Below are positions 47,355 to 55,798 of a stretch of 55,798 nucleotides of DNA, piece by piece. Both the position numbers and the translations under genes were made by a program. The stretch spans positions 1 through 55,798 of the forward strand of contig CALVEZ010000025.1 in NCBI GenBank assembly GCA_944326695.1, given 5' to 3'. Position 1 is the first letter of the stretch, and each line of letters begins with the position of its first letter. The DNA is from Candidatus Bilophila faecipullorum (GTDB lineage: Bacteria > Desulfobacterota > Desulfovibrionia > Desulfovibrionales > Desulfovibrionaceae). Under the pieces are notes generated by a model. That model had not been told where the DNA came from and did no database searches. It saw only the letters and a program-made list of their open reading frames with translations.

Positions 47355-47530
47355 TTTTTCTAAAAATTTTTTACCCAATAATGTATTGTTTTATATAGAA
47401 TCTCTCTCTGCTGGACATTTTGAAAGAAAAAAATCATACTAGGCCAGTAAATAGCAAGGAAAAAAAGCTGTTTATCACTTCACTTTTTCTATAATCTTGG
47501 AAAGAAAGATTTGCAAGGAAAGGGGGCAGG
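47355..47530. promoter_or_regulatory. AT-rich promoter region of the secretion operon
   Basis: The 176 bp between the HEPN gene and tolC are strikingly AT-rich (runs such as 'taaaaattttttaccc' and 'ttgttttatatagaat'), in contrast to the flanking genes. This is likely the regulated promoter of the downstream operon, and such composition is often a target of H-NS-like silencers. No individual site is claimed. Confidence 0.45.
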
Positions 47531-48934
47531 ATGAAGTTTATGTATGCACGGAAAGGCGCTCTGCTGTCGCTATGCCTTCTGGCCATGATGACGGGCGCGG
47601 GCACAGGTACCGGCTTCTGTAAGGAAGCTCCCGCTGGAGGTATTGCGAAGGAAAGGGCGGTTGCCGCCCCTGTAAGTGTAAAAGAAACGGTCGAGGCGAC
47701 CCTGGAATCCCATCGCGGGCTGAAGATCATCCAGGAAAATCTGGATGTGGTCCGCCATGAACTGCGGCGCGCCAAAGCGGGCTGGGGCCCCAGTGTCGAC
47801 GTCGTGGGCAGAGCGGGTTTCAGCCAGTTGAGCGACACGACCACCCGTCCGCTCAATGCGGACAACGATATGTACGGCGCGAGCCGCATCGGGCTCACGC
47901 TTACCCAGCCGCTCTGGGACGGCTTTGCGACCCGCAGCCGCGTGCGCACGGGGGAAGCGACGGTGGATTCCATGACCTACCGCGTCCTCGACAACGCCAC
48001 GTCCTTTGCGCTGGACGCCCTTATCGCCCATGTGGACCTTCTGCGCCGCCGGGAGATTCTGGAACTGGCCCGGGCGAACGTGGCCCAGCATGAAAAGATT
48101 CTGGCCTCTGAAGAAGAACGCGTCAGAATGGGCGCGGCGACCAGCGCGGAGGTTTCTCAGACGCAGGGCCGCTTGGCCCGTGCCATGGGCACTCTGACGG
48201 ATGCGGAAGCTTCGCTGCGTGAGGGCGAGGCGTCCTACATCCGTCTGACGGGCAAGCCCGTTCCGGATAAGCTTGAAGAAGTGGACGTTCCTCTTTCCCT
48301 CTATCCGGACTATGACGCGACCATGCAGGTTGCTCAGAAAAACAATCCCAAGCTCAAGGCGTATATGGCCGACATCCGCGCCTCGCGCGGCGAAAAGGAG
48401 CTTGCCGAATCGACCTATCATCCTAATATCAATCTGGAAGTCGGGCCTTCCTATTCCGACCGCCGCGGTCCCGGGAACCAATGGGAATCCGGCTTTGACG
48501 CCATGTTGGTGATGCGCTGGAACCTCTTCAACAGCGGAGCCGACAAGGCGGGCGTGAAGGCCGCGGAGTCCCGGACACGCATGTCGACGGAGACCATGTA
48601 TAATTTTGTTGACGAATTGGCCCTTGAAATCGAAAATACCTGGACCCGCTATCTTGCGGCGAAGGACCAGAGGAAGTATTACGAAGAGGCCATGTCGTAT
48701 AATACGGCTACCCGCGATGCGTATCTGGCCCAGTTTGAGCTGGGCGAAAGGAGCCTGCTGGACGTGCTCGATTCGGAAAACGAGCTTTTCAACTCGTCCA
48801 CGCAGTACGCCACGGCCAACGGCAACGTCGTTGTCGGTGCGTATCGCCTTTATGCCCTGACGGGGATGCTCCTTCCCGAGCTTGGCATCAAGGAAGACCC
48901 GCTGTACGAAGTGCCCCAGAAACAAACTAAGTAG
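47531..48934 (+). CDS. TolC-family outer-membrane protein of type I secretion
   Basis: A 467-residue channel-tunnel protein with an N-terminal signal region and two outer-membrane efflux repeats. 'ARIGLTLTQPLWDGFATRSR'-like segments ('ASRIGLTLTQPLWDGF', 'LVMRWNLFNSGADKAG') and long helices ('RRREILELARANVAQHEKIL') are typical of type I secretion TolC (LapE/AggA type). GGAAAGGGGGCAGG precedes the ATG. It heads the operon of ABC exporter, membrane fusion protein and LapG protease. Confidence 0.9.
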   Translation: MKFMYARKGALLSLCLLAMMTGAGTGTGFCKEAPAGGIAKERAVAAPVSVKETVEATLESHRGLKIIQENLDVVRHELRRAKAGWGPSVDVVGRAGFSQLSDTTTRPLNADNDMYGASRIGLTLTQPLWDGFATRSRVRTGEATVDSMTYRVLDNATSFALDALIAHVDLLRRREILELARANVAQHEKILASEEERVRMGAATSAEVSQTQGRLARAMGTLTDAEASLREGEASYIRLTGKPVPDKLEEVDVPLSLYPDYDATMQVAQKNNPKLKAYMADIRASRGEKELAESTYHPNINLEVGPSYSDRRGPGNQWESGFDAMLVMRWNLFNSGADKAGVKAAESRTRMSTETMYNFVDELALEIENTWTRYLAAKDQRKYYEEAMSYNTATRDAYLAQFELGERSLLDVLDSENELFNSSTQYATANGNVVVGAYRLYALTGMLLPELGIKEDPLYEVPQKQTK

Positions 48935-48969
48935 ACCCGACGGTTCGCCGGCCCTTCCGAGAGCTTTTC

Positions 48970-51195
48970 ATGCCTGAATCTTCATGTCCCCCGGAGGGGA
49001 AGACATCCGGCGTACCGGAGCAGAAAAAAGAGGCGGTCCCTCTGATCAACGACGGCTTGTCGCCCGCTGACGTGGATTTTGCCCCGCCCCTTGTACACAG
49101 TCTGGTTACCTTGCTGCGCCTGCGGGGGAAGACGGTTTCCACCGCCTTCCTCATGGCGGGGCTGGCCGGTACGGGGCGCGTCTCTCCCGGTGCCTGCCTG
49201 CATGCCGCCAAGCGTGCCGGGCTGGACGGGAAGATCGTCCACCGCAAAAGCGTGCAGGACATTTCTCCGCTGGTGCTGCCCTGCATCCTGCTGCTGACAC
49301 GGGATCGCTCCTGCGTCCTGACCGCTCTGGAGAACGGCAAGGCGGAAGTGATTTTCCCCGAAACGGGGGAAGGTCCGCAGCCTGTACCTTTGGGGATGCT
49401 TGAGGAAGACTATTCCGGCTATGCCATTTTCGCCGCACGGGAGGCCCGGCTTGACCACCGGGCTTCCCGTATCCGGCTGATCAAAGGCAAACGTTGGTTT
49501 TGGGATGTCCTTTTGTACTACATGCCCATCTATCGGCATGTGGCCTTCGCCAGCGTGGTCATCAACCTCATCGGTATCATCAGCCCGCTGTTCGTCATGA
49601 ACGTCTATGACCGCGTGGTGCCCAACAATGCGACCGATACGCTGTGGGTGCTCGCCATAGGCATTCTTATCGCCTATTTTTTCGATTTCCTGCTGCGCAA
49701 CCTGCGTAGTTACTTTGTGGATGTGGCGGGTCGCAACGCCGATGTGGTCCTTTCGAGCCGTCTGGTGCAGAAAGTGCTCACCATGCGGCTGGACGCCAAG
49801 CCGGAATCCACGGGCGCGCTGGTCAATAACCTGCGCGAATTCGAATCTCTGCGCGAGTTTTTCAGTTCTTCCACTCTCTTGGCCTTCATCGACCTTCCCT
49901 TTCTGGTCGTGGCGCTGCTCCTGCTGGCCTATATCGCAGGGCCGCTGGTCGTCCTTCCGTTGTGCGCCATCCCCATCCTGATCGCCGCCGGGCTCATTCT
50001 CCAGACCATGTCCAAACGGACGGCGGAGCAGGGCTACAAACAGAACATGCAGAAAAACGCGCTCCTCGTGGAGCTGGTCAACGGGCTGGAAACGCTCAAG
50101 ACCTGCATGGCCGAGAGCCGGATGCTGCACCTGTGGGAACAGGTTGTGGGCGTCTCGGCCAAAGCGAGCAGCGTAGCGAAGAAATACAACAACCTTTCCA
50201 TCACCATTTCCACGCTGGTGACGCAAGCGGTGACGGTAGGCATGGTGATCTGGGGCGTGTACCGCATCGCGGACGGCACCATGACGATGGGCGGGCTCAT
50301 CGGCGCAAACATCCTCGTAGGCCGGGCCATGGCGCCGCTCATGCAGATCGCGAGCCTCCTCACGCGCCTCCAGAATTCCCGCATGTCCTTGCAGGCGCTC
50401 GATATCCTTATGAAGCTCCCCTCCGAAGGCCGGGATGACGGCGAGTATGTCGATTTCGGCAAGCTGGAGTCCTCTTTCGCCTTCGAGGATTTGTCCTTCG
50501 CCTATCCGGGCGCCGAGCGGCTCGCGCTCGCGGACGTTTCCCTGCGTATCCGCCCGGGGGAAAAGGTCGGTGTGGTCGGGCGTATGGGTTCCGGCAAATC
50601 CACCCTCGGCAAGATGCTCATTGGTTTGTACCAGCCGAAGGAAGGGGCCGTGAAGTTCGGCGGCGTGGATATCCGCCAGCTTGCCGAGGCTGATCTGCGT
50701 GGTCGGGTCGGCTTTTTGCCGCAGGATGTCGTCCTTTTTTACGGAACCGTGCGCGATAATATTGCGCTTGGCGATCCCTGTATTAATGATCAGATGATAC
50801 TCCGTGCTTCCGCCCTTGCGGGGGTGACGGACTTCATCCGCTCCAACCCTGCGGGATTCGGCGCACAGGTGGGCGAAAGGGGCATGTCGCTTTCCGGTGG
50901 TCAGCGGCAGGCCATAGCCCTTGCCCGCGCGCTGGTCCGCGATCCCGATATTCTGGTGCTGGACGAACCCACCAGCAATATGGACAACGCCTCGGAACAG
51001 ATGATTAAAAACCGACTGCGGGGCGTGCTGGGAGACAAGACGCTCATTTTGATCACCCATCGGCTCAGCATGTTGGAGCTGGTGGATCGGCTTATCGTTA
51101 TGGAAGGCGGACGTATCATTGCGGATGGTCCCAAAAACGAAGTGCTGCGCCGCCTGCGCGAGCAGCCGGCCCCCGGATCGCATACGAAGGACTAA
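48970..51195 (+). CDS. Type I secretion ABC transporter (LapB/LssB type)
   Basis: A 741-residue exporter with an N-terminal C39-like domain (about residues 30-145) lacking the catalytic Cys, as in LapB and HlyB, then six membrane helices ('FVMNVYDRVVPNNATDTLWV' marks the first loop) and an ATPase with 'GRMGSGKSTL', 'LSGGQRQAIALARAL' and 'ILVLDEPTSNMD'. It follows tolC by 35 bp and precedes the fusion protein by 3 bp. Its expected cargo is a large RTX adhesin, not encoded in the window. Confidence 0.93.
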   Translation: MPESSCPPEGKTSGVPEQKKEAVPLINDGLSPADVDFAPPLVHSLVTLLRLRGKTVSTAFLMAGLAGTGRVSPGACLHAAKRAGLDGKIVHRKSVQDISPLVLPCILLLTRDRSCVLTALENGKAEVIFPETGEGPQPVPLGMLEEDYSGYAIFAAREARLDHRASRIRLIKGKRWFWDVLLYYMPIYRHVAFASVVINLIGIISPLFVMNVYDRVVPNNATDTLWVLAIGILIAYFFDFLLRNLRSYFVDVAGRNADVVLSSRLVQKVLTMRLDAKPESTGALVNNLREFESLREFFSSSTLLAFIDLPFLVVALLLLAYIAGPLVVLPLCAIPILIAAGLILQTMSKRTAEQGYKQNMQKNALLVELVNGLETLKTCMAESRMLHLWEQVVGVSAKASSVAKKYNNLSITISTLVTQAVTVGMVIWGVYRIADGTMTMGGLIGANILVGRAMAPLMQIASLLTRLQNSRMSLQALDILMKLPSEGRDDGEYVDFGKLESSFAFEDLSFAYPGAERLALADVSLRIRPGEKVGVVGRMGSGKSTLGKMLIGLYQPKEGAVKFGGVDIRQLAEADLRGRVGFLPQDVVLFYGTVRDNIALGDPCINDQMILRASALAGVTDFIRSNPAGFGAQVGERGMSLSGGQRQAIALARALVRDPDILVLDEPTSNMDNASEQMIKNRLRGVLGDKTLILITHRLSMLELVDRLIVMEGGRIIADGPKNEVLRRLREQPAPGSHTKD

Positions 51196-51198
51196 GCC

Positions 51199-52575
51199 AT
51201 GCCGCAGCAAATACCCGACGCTCAACAACATAAAATTCCCGGAGAGACGTCCTCCCTCCCTGTCGGGACGGACGAGCTTCCCTACGTCAACGAGGTGGAG
51301 GCGGCCCTTGCCCGCAAGCCGCGTCTTGGCCCGCGCTTCCTTTCCTTCATGGTCGGTATGCTTTTTCTTGTGCTCATTATCTGGGCGCATTTTGCCGAAA
51401 TCGACGAGGTAACTCACGCCAACGGGCAGGTGGTTTCCTCGCAGCGCACGCAGATCATTCAGAATCTGGAAGGCGGCATCCTCAGCGAAGTGTTGGTCGG
51501 GGAAGGCCAAATCGTGGAAAAAGGAACGCCGCTGGCCCAGCTTGACAACAAGCTGGCGGAAAGTCAGTACCGCGACGCGCAAAACCGTATTCTGGAAAAT
51601 GAACTTTCCCTCATCCGCCTTGGAGCGGAATTGAAGGGGGAGGAGCCGTTTTTTTCTGAAGAAGCGGCGAAGCAGCATCCCCAGCTTGTGGCGGATCAAT
51701 GGGCCCTGTACGAGGCGCGGCAACAGCAGCTCAAGGCCGAGATGGGCCTTCTCGAGTCGCAGTATGAGCAGCGGCGGCGGGAGGTCGAGGAACTGACGGG
51801 CCGTAAGCGCCAGACCGAGCGCAGTCTGGCCTTGGCGGTGGAGCAGCGTAACATCGCAGCCCCGCTCATGCAGCGCAAGATTTACTCCCGGGTGGACTTT
51901 TTGGGGCTTGAGCAAAAGGTCGTAACCCTTCAGGGAGATATCGAGTCTTTGGCCTCCTCGATTCCCAAGGCGCAAGCTGCGGCGGAAGAAGCCAAGCAGC
52001 GTGTGGCTCTGCGCCGGGCCGAGCTGGACTCCGAAGTGAACGCGGAAATCAACAAACGCCGGACCGAGCTTAATTCCCTGCGGGAAACGCTTTCGGCCGG
52101 AGGCGACCGCGTGACGCGGACGGAACTCCGTTCCCCGGTCCGGGGTACCGTCAAGCAGATTTACATCAATACCGTGGGCGGCGTGGTCAAACCGGGCGAG
52201 CCCATTATGGAAATCGTGCCCCTTGACGATACCCTGCTGGTCGAAGCGCGGGTGCGTCCCGCCGATGTAGCCTTCCTTCATCCGGGTCAGAAGGCTATGG
52301 TCAAGATTTCCGCCTACGATTTCTCCATCTACGGTGGTCTTGAGGCGGAACTGGAGCAGATCAGCGCCGATACAATTGAGGACAAGCGGGGCGACTTTTA
52401 CTATCTTGTGAAAGTGCGCACCCATAAGAACTCCATCGTCTATCACAAGGAGCATCTGCCGATCATCCCCGGCATGGTGACGACGGTGGACATTTTGACC
52501 GGCAAGAAGACCGTCCTTGATTATATCCTCAAGCCTATTCTCAAGGCACGGCAGAACGCTTTGCGGGAGAGGTAA
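51199..52575 (+). CDS. HlyD-family membrane fusion protein (LapC type)
   Basis: A 458-residue periplasmic adaptor with one N-terminal membrane helix ('LSFMVGMLFLVLIIWAHFAE'), lipoyl half-motifs ('THANGQVVSSQRTQIIQNLE', 'ELRSPVRGTVKQIYINTVGG') and a long coiled-coil hairpin (about residues 140-300). It links the ABC exporter to TolC. Its stop overlaps the lapG start by 1 bp (TAATG). Confidence 0.93.
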   Translation: MPQQIPDAQQHKIPGETSSLPVGTDELPYVNEVEAALARKPRLGPRFLSFMVGMLFLVLIIWAHFAEIDEVTHANGQVVSSQRTQIIQNLEGGILSEVLVGEGQIVEKGTPLAQLDNKLAESQYRDAQNRILENELSLIRLGAELKGEEPFFSEEAAKQHPQLVADQWALYEARQQQLKAEMGLLESQYEQRRREVEELTGRKRQTERSLALAVEQRNIAAPLMQRKIYSRVDFLGLEQKVVTLQGDIESLASSIPKAQAAAEEAKQRVALRRAELDSEVNAEINKRRTELNSLRETLSAGGDRVTRTELRSPVRGTVKQIYINTVGGVVKPGEPIMEIVPLDDTLLVEARVRPADVAFLHPGQKAMVKISAYDFSIYGGLEAELEQISADTIEDKRGDFYYLVKVRTHKNSIVYHKEHLPIIPGMVTTVDILTGKKTVLDYILKPILKARQNALRER

Positions 52576-53399
52576 TGGATGCTAGGCTGTGGCGGCCCTT
52601 TGCCGTCCGCTGGCTGATTTTGGCGATGGCCTGCGTCTTGCTGTACGCGGAAACGTGGGCCGTGGCGGAGGATGAAGTTCCTCCGCAATCCGTCGGTTCT
52701 CTGCTTTCGCGGCGGAACCGGGAAACGGCCTCGCCGAGTGGCCCCGTTTCCTCGCCCGCACCGCCGGCGGAGCCAGTTCCCGCGCCGACTTCCGGCCCGG
52801 ACGCCGGCGGCAAGGGAGTCCGGCTGTTCGGGACCTTGGAATTACGCAGCAAGATAGGGAACATGCCAAAATGGACCGCCGTTTTGGAAAAAAACCGCGC
52901 CCATCCCGCCTTTGTGGACGACCGCGTCTTTCCCGGCGTGGGGACGTGGAAGTCGTTGCGGGAAAAGTTCCTCAAGCTGTCGCCGTACGAGCAGTTGAAG
53001 GCCATTAATGCCTTGATCAACCGCTGGCCGTACCGGACGGACATGGACGTATGGGGCGTGATGGATTACTGGGCGGCTCCGGTGGATTTTTTCAAAAAGT
53101 CGGGTGACTGCGAGGATTTCGCCATCGCCAAGTATTTCGCTTTGCGTAATCTGGGCGTTCCGGCTTCGCAAATGCGGATCGTCGTCTTAAAGGACACCTT
53201 GCGTAATTTGGACCACGCCGTGTTGGTTGTCTATCTGGACAATGACGCGTGGATACTTGATAATCTGAGTAATACGGTTCTTTCCCATCGGCGGCTTACG
53301 CATTACAAGCCGCAGCTCTCGATCAACGAGGAATCACGGTGGGCGCATCTGAAACCCGGCACTTCCGCTTCGGGGAAAGGCCGTGGGCCGCGCCGCTGA
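52575..53399 (+). CDS. lapG: LapG-type periplasmic cysteine protease
   Basis: A 274-residue bacterial transglutaminase-like cysteine protease. After an N-terminal membrane/signal segment ('WLILAMACVLLYAETWAVAE') and a Pro-rich stretch, the catalytic triad is seen as Cys in 'SGDCEDFAIAKYFALR' (about 179), His in 'NLDHAVLVV' (about 214) and Asp in 'AWILDNLSN' (about 229). In Pseudomonas, LapG cuts the anchor of the adhesin LapA and releases biofilms; it is restrained by LapD when cyclic di-GMP is high. It is coupled to the secretion genes and followed by a membrane sensor. Confidence 0.93.
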   Translation: MDARLWRPFAVRWLILAMACVLLYAETWAVAEDEVPPQSVGSLLSRRNRETASPSGPVSSPAPPAEPVPAPTSGPDAGGKGVRLFGTLELRSKIGNMPKWTAVLEKNRAHPAFVDDRVFPGVGTWKSLREKFLKLSPYEQLKAINALINRWPYRTDMDVWGVMDYWAAPVDFFKKSGDCEDFAIAKYFALRNLGVPASQMRIVVLKDTLRNLDHAVLVVYLDNDAWILDNLSNTVLSHRRLTHYKPQLSINEESRWAHLKPGTSASGKGRGPRR

Positions 53400-53460
53400 A
53401 TGCGGAAGGCACGAGAATATGGGTTGGACCATGCACATGGATGGAAAGGAGAGGGACGCT

Positions 53461-55545
53461 ATGGAACAGGTCATTCCCCAGTCGCAAACGGGACGCAATG
53501 CCGCCGCCTCCAGACGGATGGGCTGGTTTATGGCCGTCATCCTCGCCCTGGTGCTCGGCGCGGCGGCTACGTTGGCATGGTTCAACATCAACATGGCGGA
53601 AACGGCCCTGAAACGGGACGTGGAGCGCCACCTCCAGCTGACCGCCCAGGAGAAGGCCAACGAGCTTTCCCTCTGGTTCAACTCGCTGCAAAGCCAGACG
53701 ACCCGGCTCATCAGCGCGGACCTTTTCCGGCTCTTCGCGTCCGAAGTGAATGAGCTTGGCTCCGACATCGGGCCCCTGCTCAAGGCATCTGGCGAAGGGG
53801 CTTCCGGCGGAGGCGACGATACCTCGCAACTGGCTTCGCAATTGCCGCTCATGCGTAATCTCTTGCAGGAGTTCGTGTCCTATTCGGGTTTCCTGTCCGG
53901 TCGGCTTACCAATGCGGACGGACAAACCTATCTTTCCACGGAAGTCACGCCCCCGTCGCTTTCCCTCGAGCAGAAGCAGGCCGTGCGGGACACCATCCAA
54001 AAGGGCGTCATCGGCATCCTGCCCGTGCGCAAGGCGTCCTCCGGTCTGGTCATGGATATGGTGGTGCCCATTTTCGCACCGCAGTATGTGGAAAACCGCT
54101 CAGATCAGGCCGTGGCTACCCTCATGCTTTCCGTGATGGTCACGTCACGTCTCGGTGAGACCATTGAGTCGGCCAAAGCCGGGTCGTCCTTTGGAGAGAC
54201 GCGTGTTTTTCAGATTGTGGACGGCACATTGCAGGATTTGTTGCCCCTTTCCGCCGAAATTCGTCCTGTCCCCGCGTGGAAGCTGGAGGACGCCTCCGTG
54301 TTGCCCTTTGAAATCCGGGAGGGGATCGTCTCCCATGAGAAGGTGTACAGCCTTGGCGTGAAGGTGCCGGAATTGCCGTGGATTGTGGTGGAGGACGTAG
54401 CGGTCGACAACGCCCTGAAGCCCTTCTGGGGAAAGCGGAATGAAATTCTTATTTGGGCGGTCATTTCCGTCGTGGTGGTCCTGCTGGCACTGCTGGCCGT
54501 ATGGTGGTGGCTGGTAGGCCGCAGCGCCCGCAGCGTCAACGCCGAATTGCTCCACCTCTATCAGGTTTCCAGCCAGCAGAAGCAATTGCTTGACGGCATC
54601 AACAGCGCGGTGGCGGACGGCATTGTCCTGACGGATCGCGGAGGCATGGTCCAATATGCGAATCAGGCTTTCGCGTGTATGGTCGGGCGGTCGGATGAGG
54701 AGCTTGTGGGCATGGATTGCGCCGCCATTTTCGGTTACGACACCGCCCTGCGCCTTTACAAGCAGCTTGACGTCGCCATGCAGACCGAAAAGCCGTTCAT
54801 GTTCCATGATGTTTTGTGGCTGCAATCGAAAAAGTATCATTATGAAGTCACCTGTTCCCCTTATCGTAACGAAAGCGGCGTGGTCACCGGGGTCGTTTCG
54901 GTGTTCCGTGACATCACGCAACTGGTGGAGGCGCAGGAACGCAACCAGCGCATGATCAGGCAAACCATTGCGGCTCTCATGCAGGCTATTGAAGCGGTCG
55001 ACCCCTATCTCGGGGGCCAGTCCTCCTATATGGCGGCTCTTGGCACGTCATTGGTGCGGGAAATGGGGCTTGGGGAAGAGGACGAAAGCACGGTGCGCAC
55101 GGCGGCGAGCTTGTCGCAGATCGGCAAGATGCAGCTTCCGCGCGACCTGCTGACCAAGCCGGGCGCCTTTACCCCGGAAGAGCGGCATATGATGGAACGC
55201 CATGTGGAATACGCCCGGGAGACGCTCAAGAGCATCAACTTCGAGCTTCCGGTCCTCGAGGCTATTTCTCAGATGAACGAATTTCTGGACGGCACGGGCT
55301 ATCCCGAAAAACTGCACGGCGACCAGATCGGCGTTCATGGGCGCATTCTTGCCGTGGCCAACACCTTCTGCGCGCTGGTCAGGCCGCGTGCCTACCGTAA
55401 TGCCAAAAGCGTCGAGGCTGCCCTCGGCATTCTGGAGTCCGAATCCGCCAAGTACGATCCGCAGGTGGTGCGGGCGCTGCGGGACTTTTTGAAGACCCCC
55501 GCCGGAGAAAAATTCCTGCGCAGCCTTGCCGAGCAGGACGCCTAG
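53461..55545 (+). CDS. Membrane sensor with periplasmic domain, PAS and degenerate HD-GYP
   Basis: A 694-residue protein: helix TM1 (about 20-42), a large periplasmic sensor domain (about 45-325), TM2 ('LIWAVISVVVVLLALLAVWW'), a PAS domain (about 375-490), and a C-terminal HD-GYP-like domain. The latter keeps the overall pattern ('LPRDLLTKPGAFTPEERHMM' and 'LDGTGYPEKLHGDQIGVHGR') but the metal-binding residues are lost: the expected HD pair before IGK reads 'SQIGK' (about 550), the HHE pattern reads 'QMNE', and the first GH is GQ. It should not degrade cyclic di-GMP but might bind it. The ATG at 53461 follows AAGGAGAGGG. It is 61 bp after lapG, where a LapD-like regulator would be expected. 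Confidence 0.8.
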   Translation: MEQVIPQSQTGRNAAASRRMGWFMAVILALVLGAAATLAWFNINMAETALKRDVERHLQLTAQEKANELSLWFNSLQSQTTRLISADLFRLFASEVNELGSDIGPLLKASGEGASGGGDDTSQLASQLPLMRNLLQEFVSYSGFLSGRLTNADGQTYLSTEVTPPSLSLEQKQAVRDTIQKGVIGILPVRKASSGLVMDMVVPIFAPQYVENRSDQAVATLMLSVMVTSRLGETIESAKAGSSFGETRVFQIVDGTLQDLLPLSAEIRPVPAWKLEDASVLPFEIREGIVSHEKVYSLGVKVPELPWIVVEDVAVDNALKPFWGKRNEILIWAVISVVVVLLALLAVWWWLVGRSARSVNAELLHLYQVSSQQKQLLDGINSAVADGIVLTDRGGMVQYANQAFACMVGRSDEELVGMDCAAIFGYDTALRLYKQLDVAMQTEKPFMFHDVLWLQSKKYHYEVTCSPYRNESGVVTGVVSVFRDITQLVEAQERNQRMIRQTIAALMQAIEAVDPYLGGQSSYMAALGTSLVREMGLGEEDESTVRTAASLSQIGKMQLPRDLLTKPGAFTPEERHMMERHVEYARETLKSINFELPVLEAISQMNEFLDGTGYPEKLHGDQIGVHGRILAVANTFCALVRPRAYRNAKSVEAALGILESESAKYDPQVVRALRDFLKTPAGEKFLRSLAEQDA

Positions 55546-55572
55546 CCCGGGAGAGGCTGTCCCAGAGGACTC

Positions 55573-55798
55573 ATGCGCATCCTTTTCCTGCATCACACCT
55601 TTCCGGGGCCGTTCCGCCATCTGGCGGCGCGGCTCGCGGCGTTGCCGGGCAATGAGGTCGTCTTTCTTTCGGAAAGGAGCCGGCGCGATGTGCGCATCCC
55701 CGGCGTGCGCCACATGACTGTCCCCGGTGTGCCGCCCGTTGCGGCGGAGGAGCGGGCGGAGCGCGAACTGATCCATATGGTCCGCAGCGGAGCGCGCT
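55573..55798 (+). CDS. Glycosyltransferase family 4, N-terminal part (3' truncated)
   Basis: 75 codons are visible before the window ends. 'MRILFLHHTFPGPFRHLAAR' and 'GNEVVFLSERSRRD' match the start of GT4 glycosyltransferases that use nucleotide sugars. GAGGAC precedes the ATG. It may belong to the same biofilm operon, 27 bp after the sensor. Confidence 0.75.
   Translation, partial: MRILFLHHTFPGPFRHLAARLAALPGNEVVFLSERSRRDVRIPGVRHMTVPGVPPVAAEERAERELIHMVRSGAR

Noticed and set aside
48982..52455. A 1157-codon minus-strand open frame across the secretion genes
   Set aside because: Mirror frame of the ABC exporter and fusion protein genes, no domain, no ribosome binding site.

Overview
The window looks like chromosomal DNA from a high-GC, anaerobic, Desulfovibrio-like deltaproteobacterium (Desulfovibrionaceae, perhaps a gut genus such as Bilophila or Desulfovibrio). 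This is inferred from gene content and coding style: arylsulfotransferases, a NifU/NifS pair without nitrogenase genes, EutS/EutP, a membrane pyrophosphatase, a Lap-type adhesin secretion operon and AGGAGG-type ribosome binding sites. No 16S gene is present, so the family is an inference.

Layout. 1-2.3 kb: glycogen phosphorylase, cut at its 5' end. 2.7-11.4 kb: a sulfur-flavoured island with a periplasmic arylsulfotransferase and a DASS anion transporter on the minus strand, a divergent Crp/Fnr regulator, then a plus-strand operon of a second arylsulfotransferase without signal peptide, a glutaredoxin/radical-SAM-like fusion, a dihydrolipoamide dehydrogenase and a GcvH-like lipoyl protein. 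Two near-identical palindromes, one in the divergent promoter region and one before the second operon, suggest a single Crp-family regulon. 11.9-18.6 kb: DUF5131, a membrane-anchored XseA-like protein, an SRAP protein, two charged LEA-like proteins (one cytoplasmic, one exported), DUF4396 with a Met/His-rich loop, and DUF533. 18.7-27.3 kb, minus strand: a methyltransferase, a hybrid histidine kinase split by a (CT)33 tract, MetNIQ, MgtC and a metallo-hydrolase. 27.7-32.6 kb: an XRE regulator, MazEF, DUF1328, and a decaying patch (broken kinase, NAT with an internal stop), then a sugar acetyltransferase. 33.0-44.8 kb: EutS-EutP, NifU-NifS, tRNA-Arg next to an AT-rich patch, TrmI, ABC-F, TrmH, a lipoprotein, HppA and endonuclease IV. 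45.1-47.4 kb, minus strand: HEPN protein, a Tyr-rich leader peptide, a terminator, a tiny accessory protein and a Na+/solute symporter. 47.5-55.8 kb: TolC-LssB-HlyD type I secretion, LapG protease, a membrane sensor with a degenerate HD-GYP domain, and the start of a glycosyltransferase.

The strongest candidates for something new are: (1) the phase-variable hybrid kinase, whose dinucleotide tract lies inside the ATP lid; (2) the FYYYY leader peptide and terminator before the symporter pair, which reads like aromatic amino-acid attenuation; (3) a LapG system whose adjacent membrane partner carries a degenerate HD-GYP domain where LapD would be expected; (4) the arylsulfotransferase/glutaredoxin/Lpd/lipoyl-protein operon with its shared operator.

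All calls come from reading the sequence; no database search was run.
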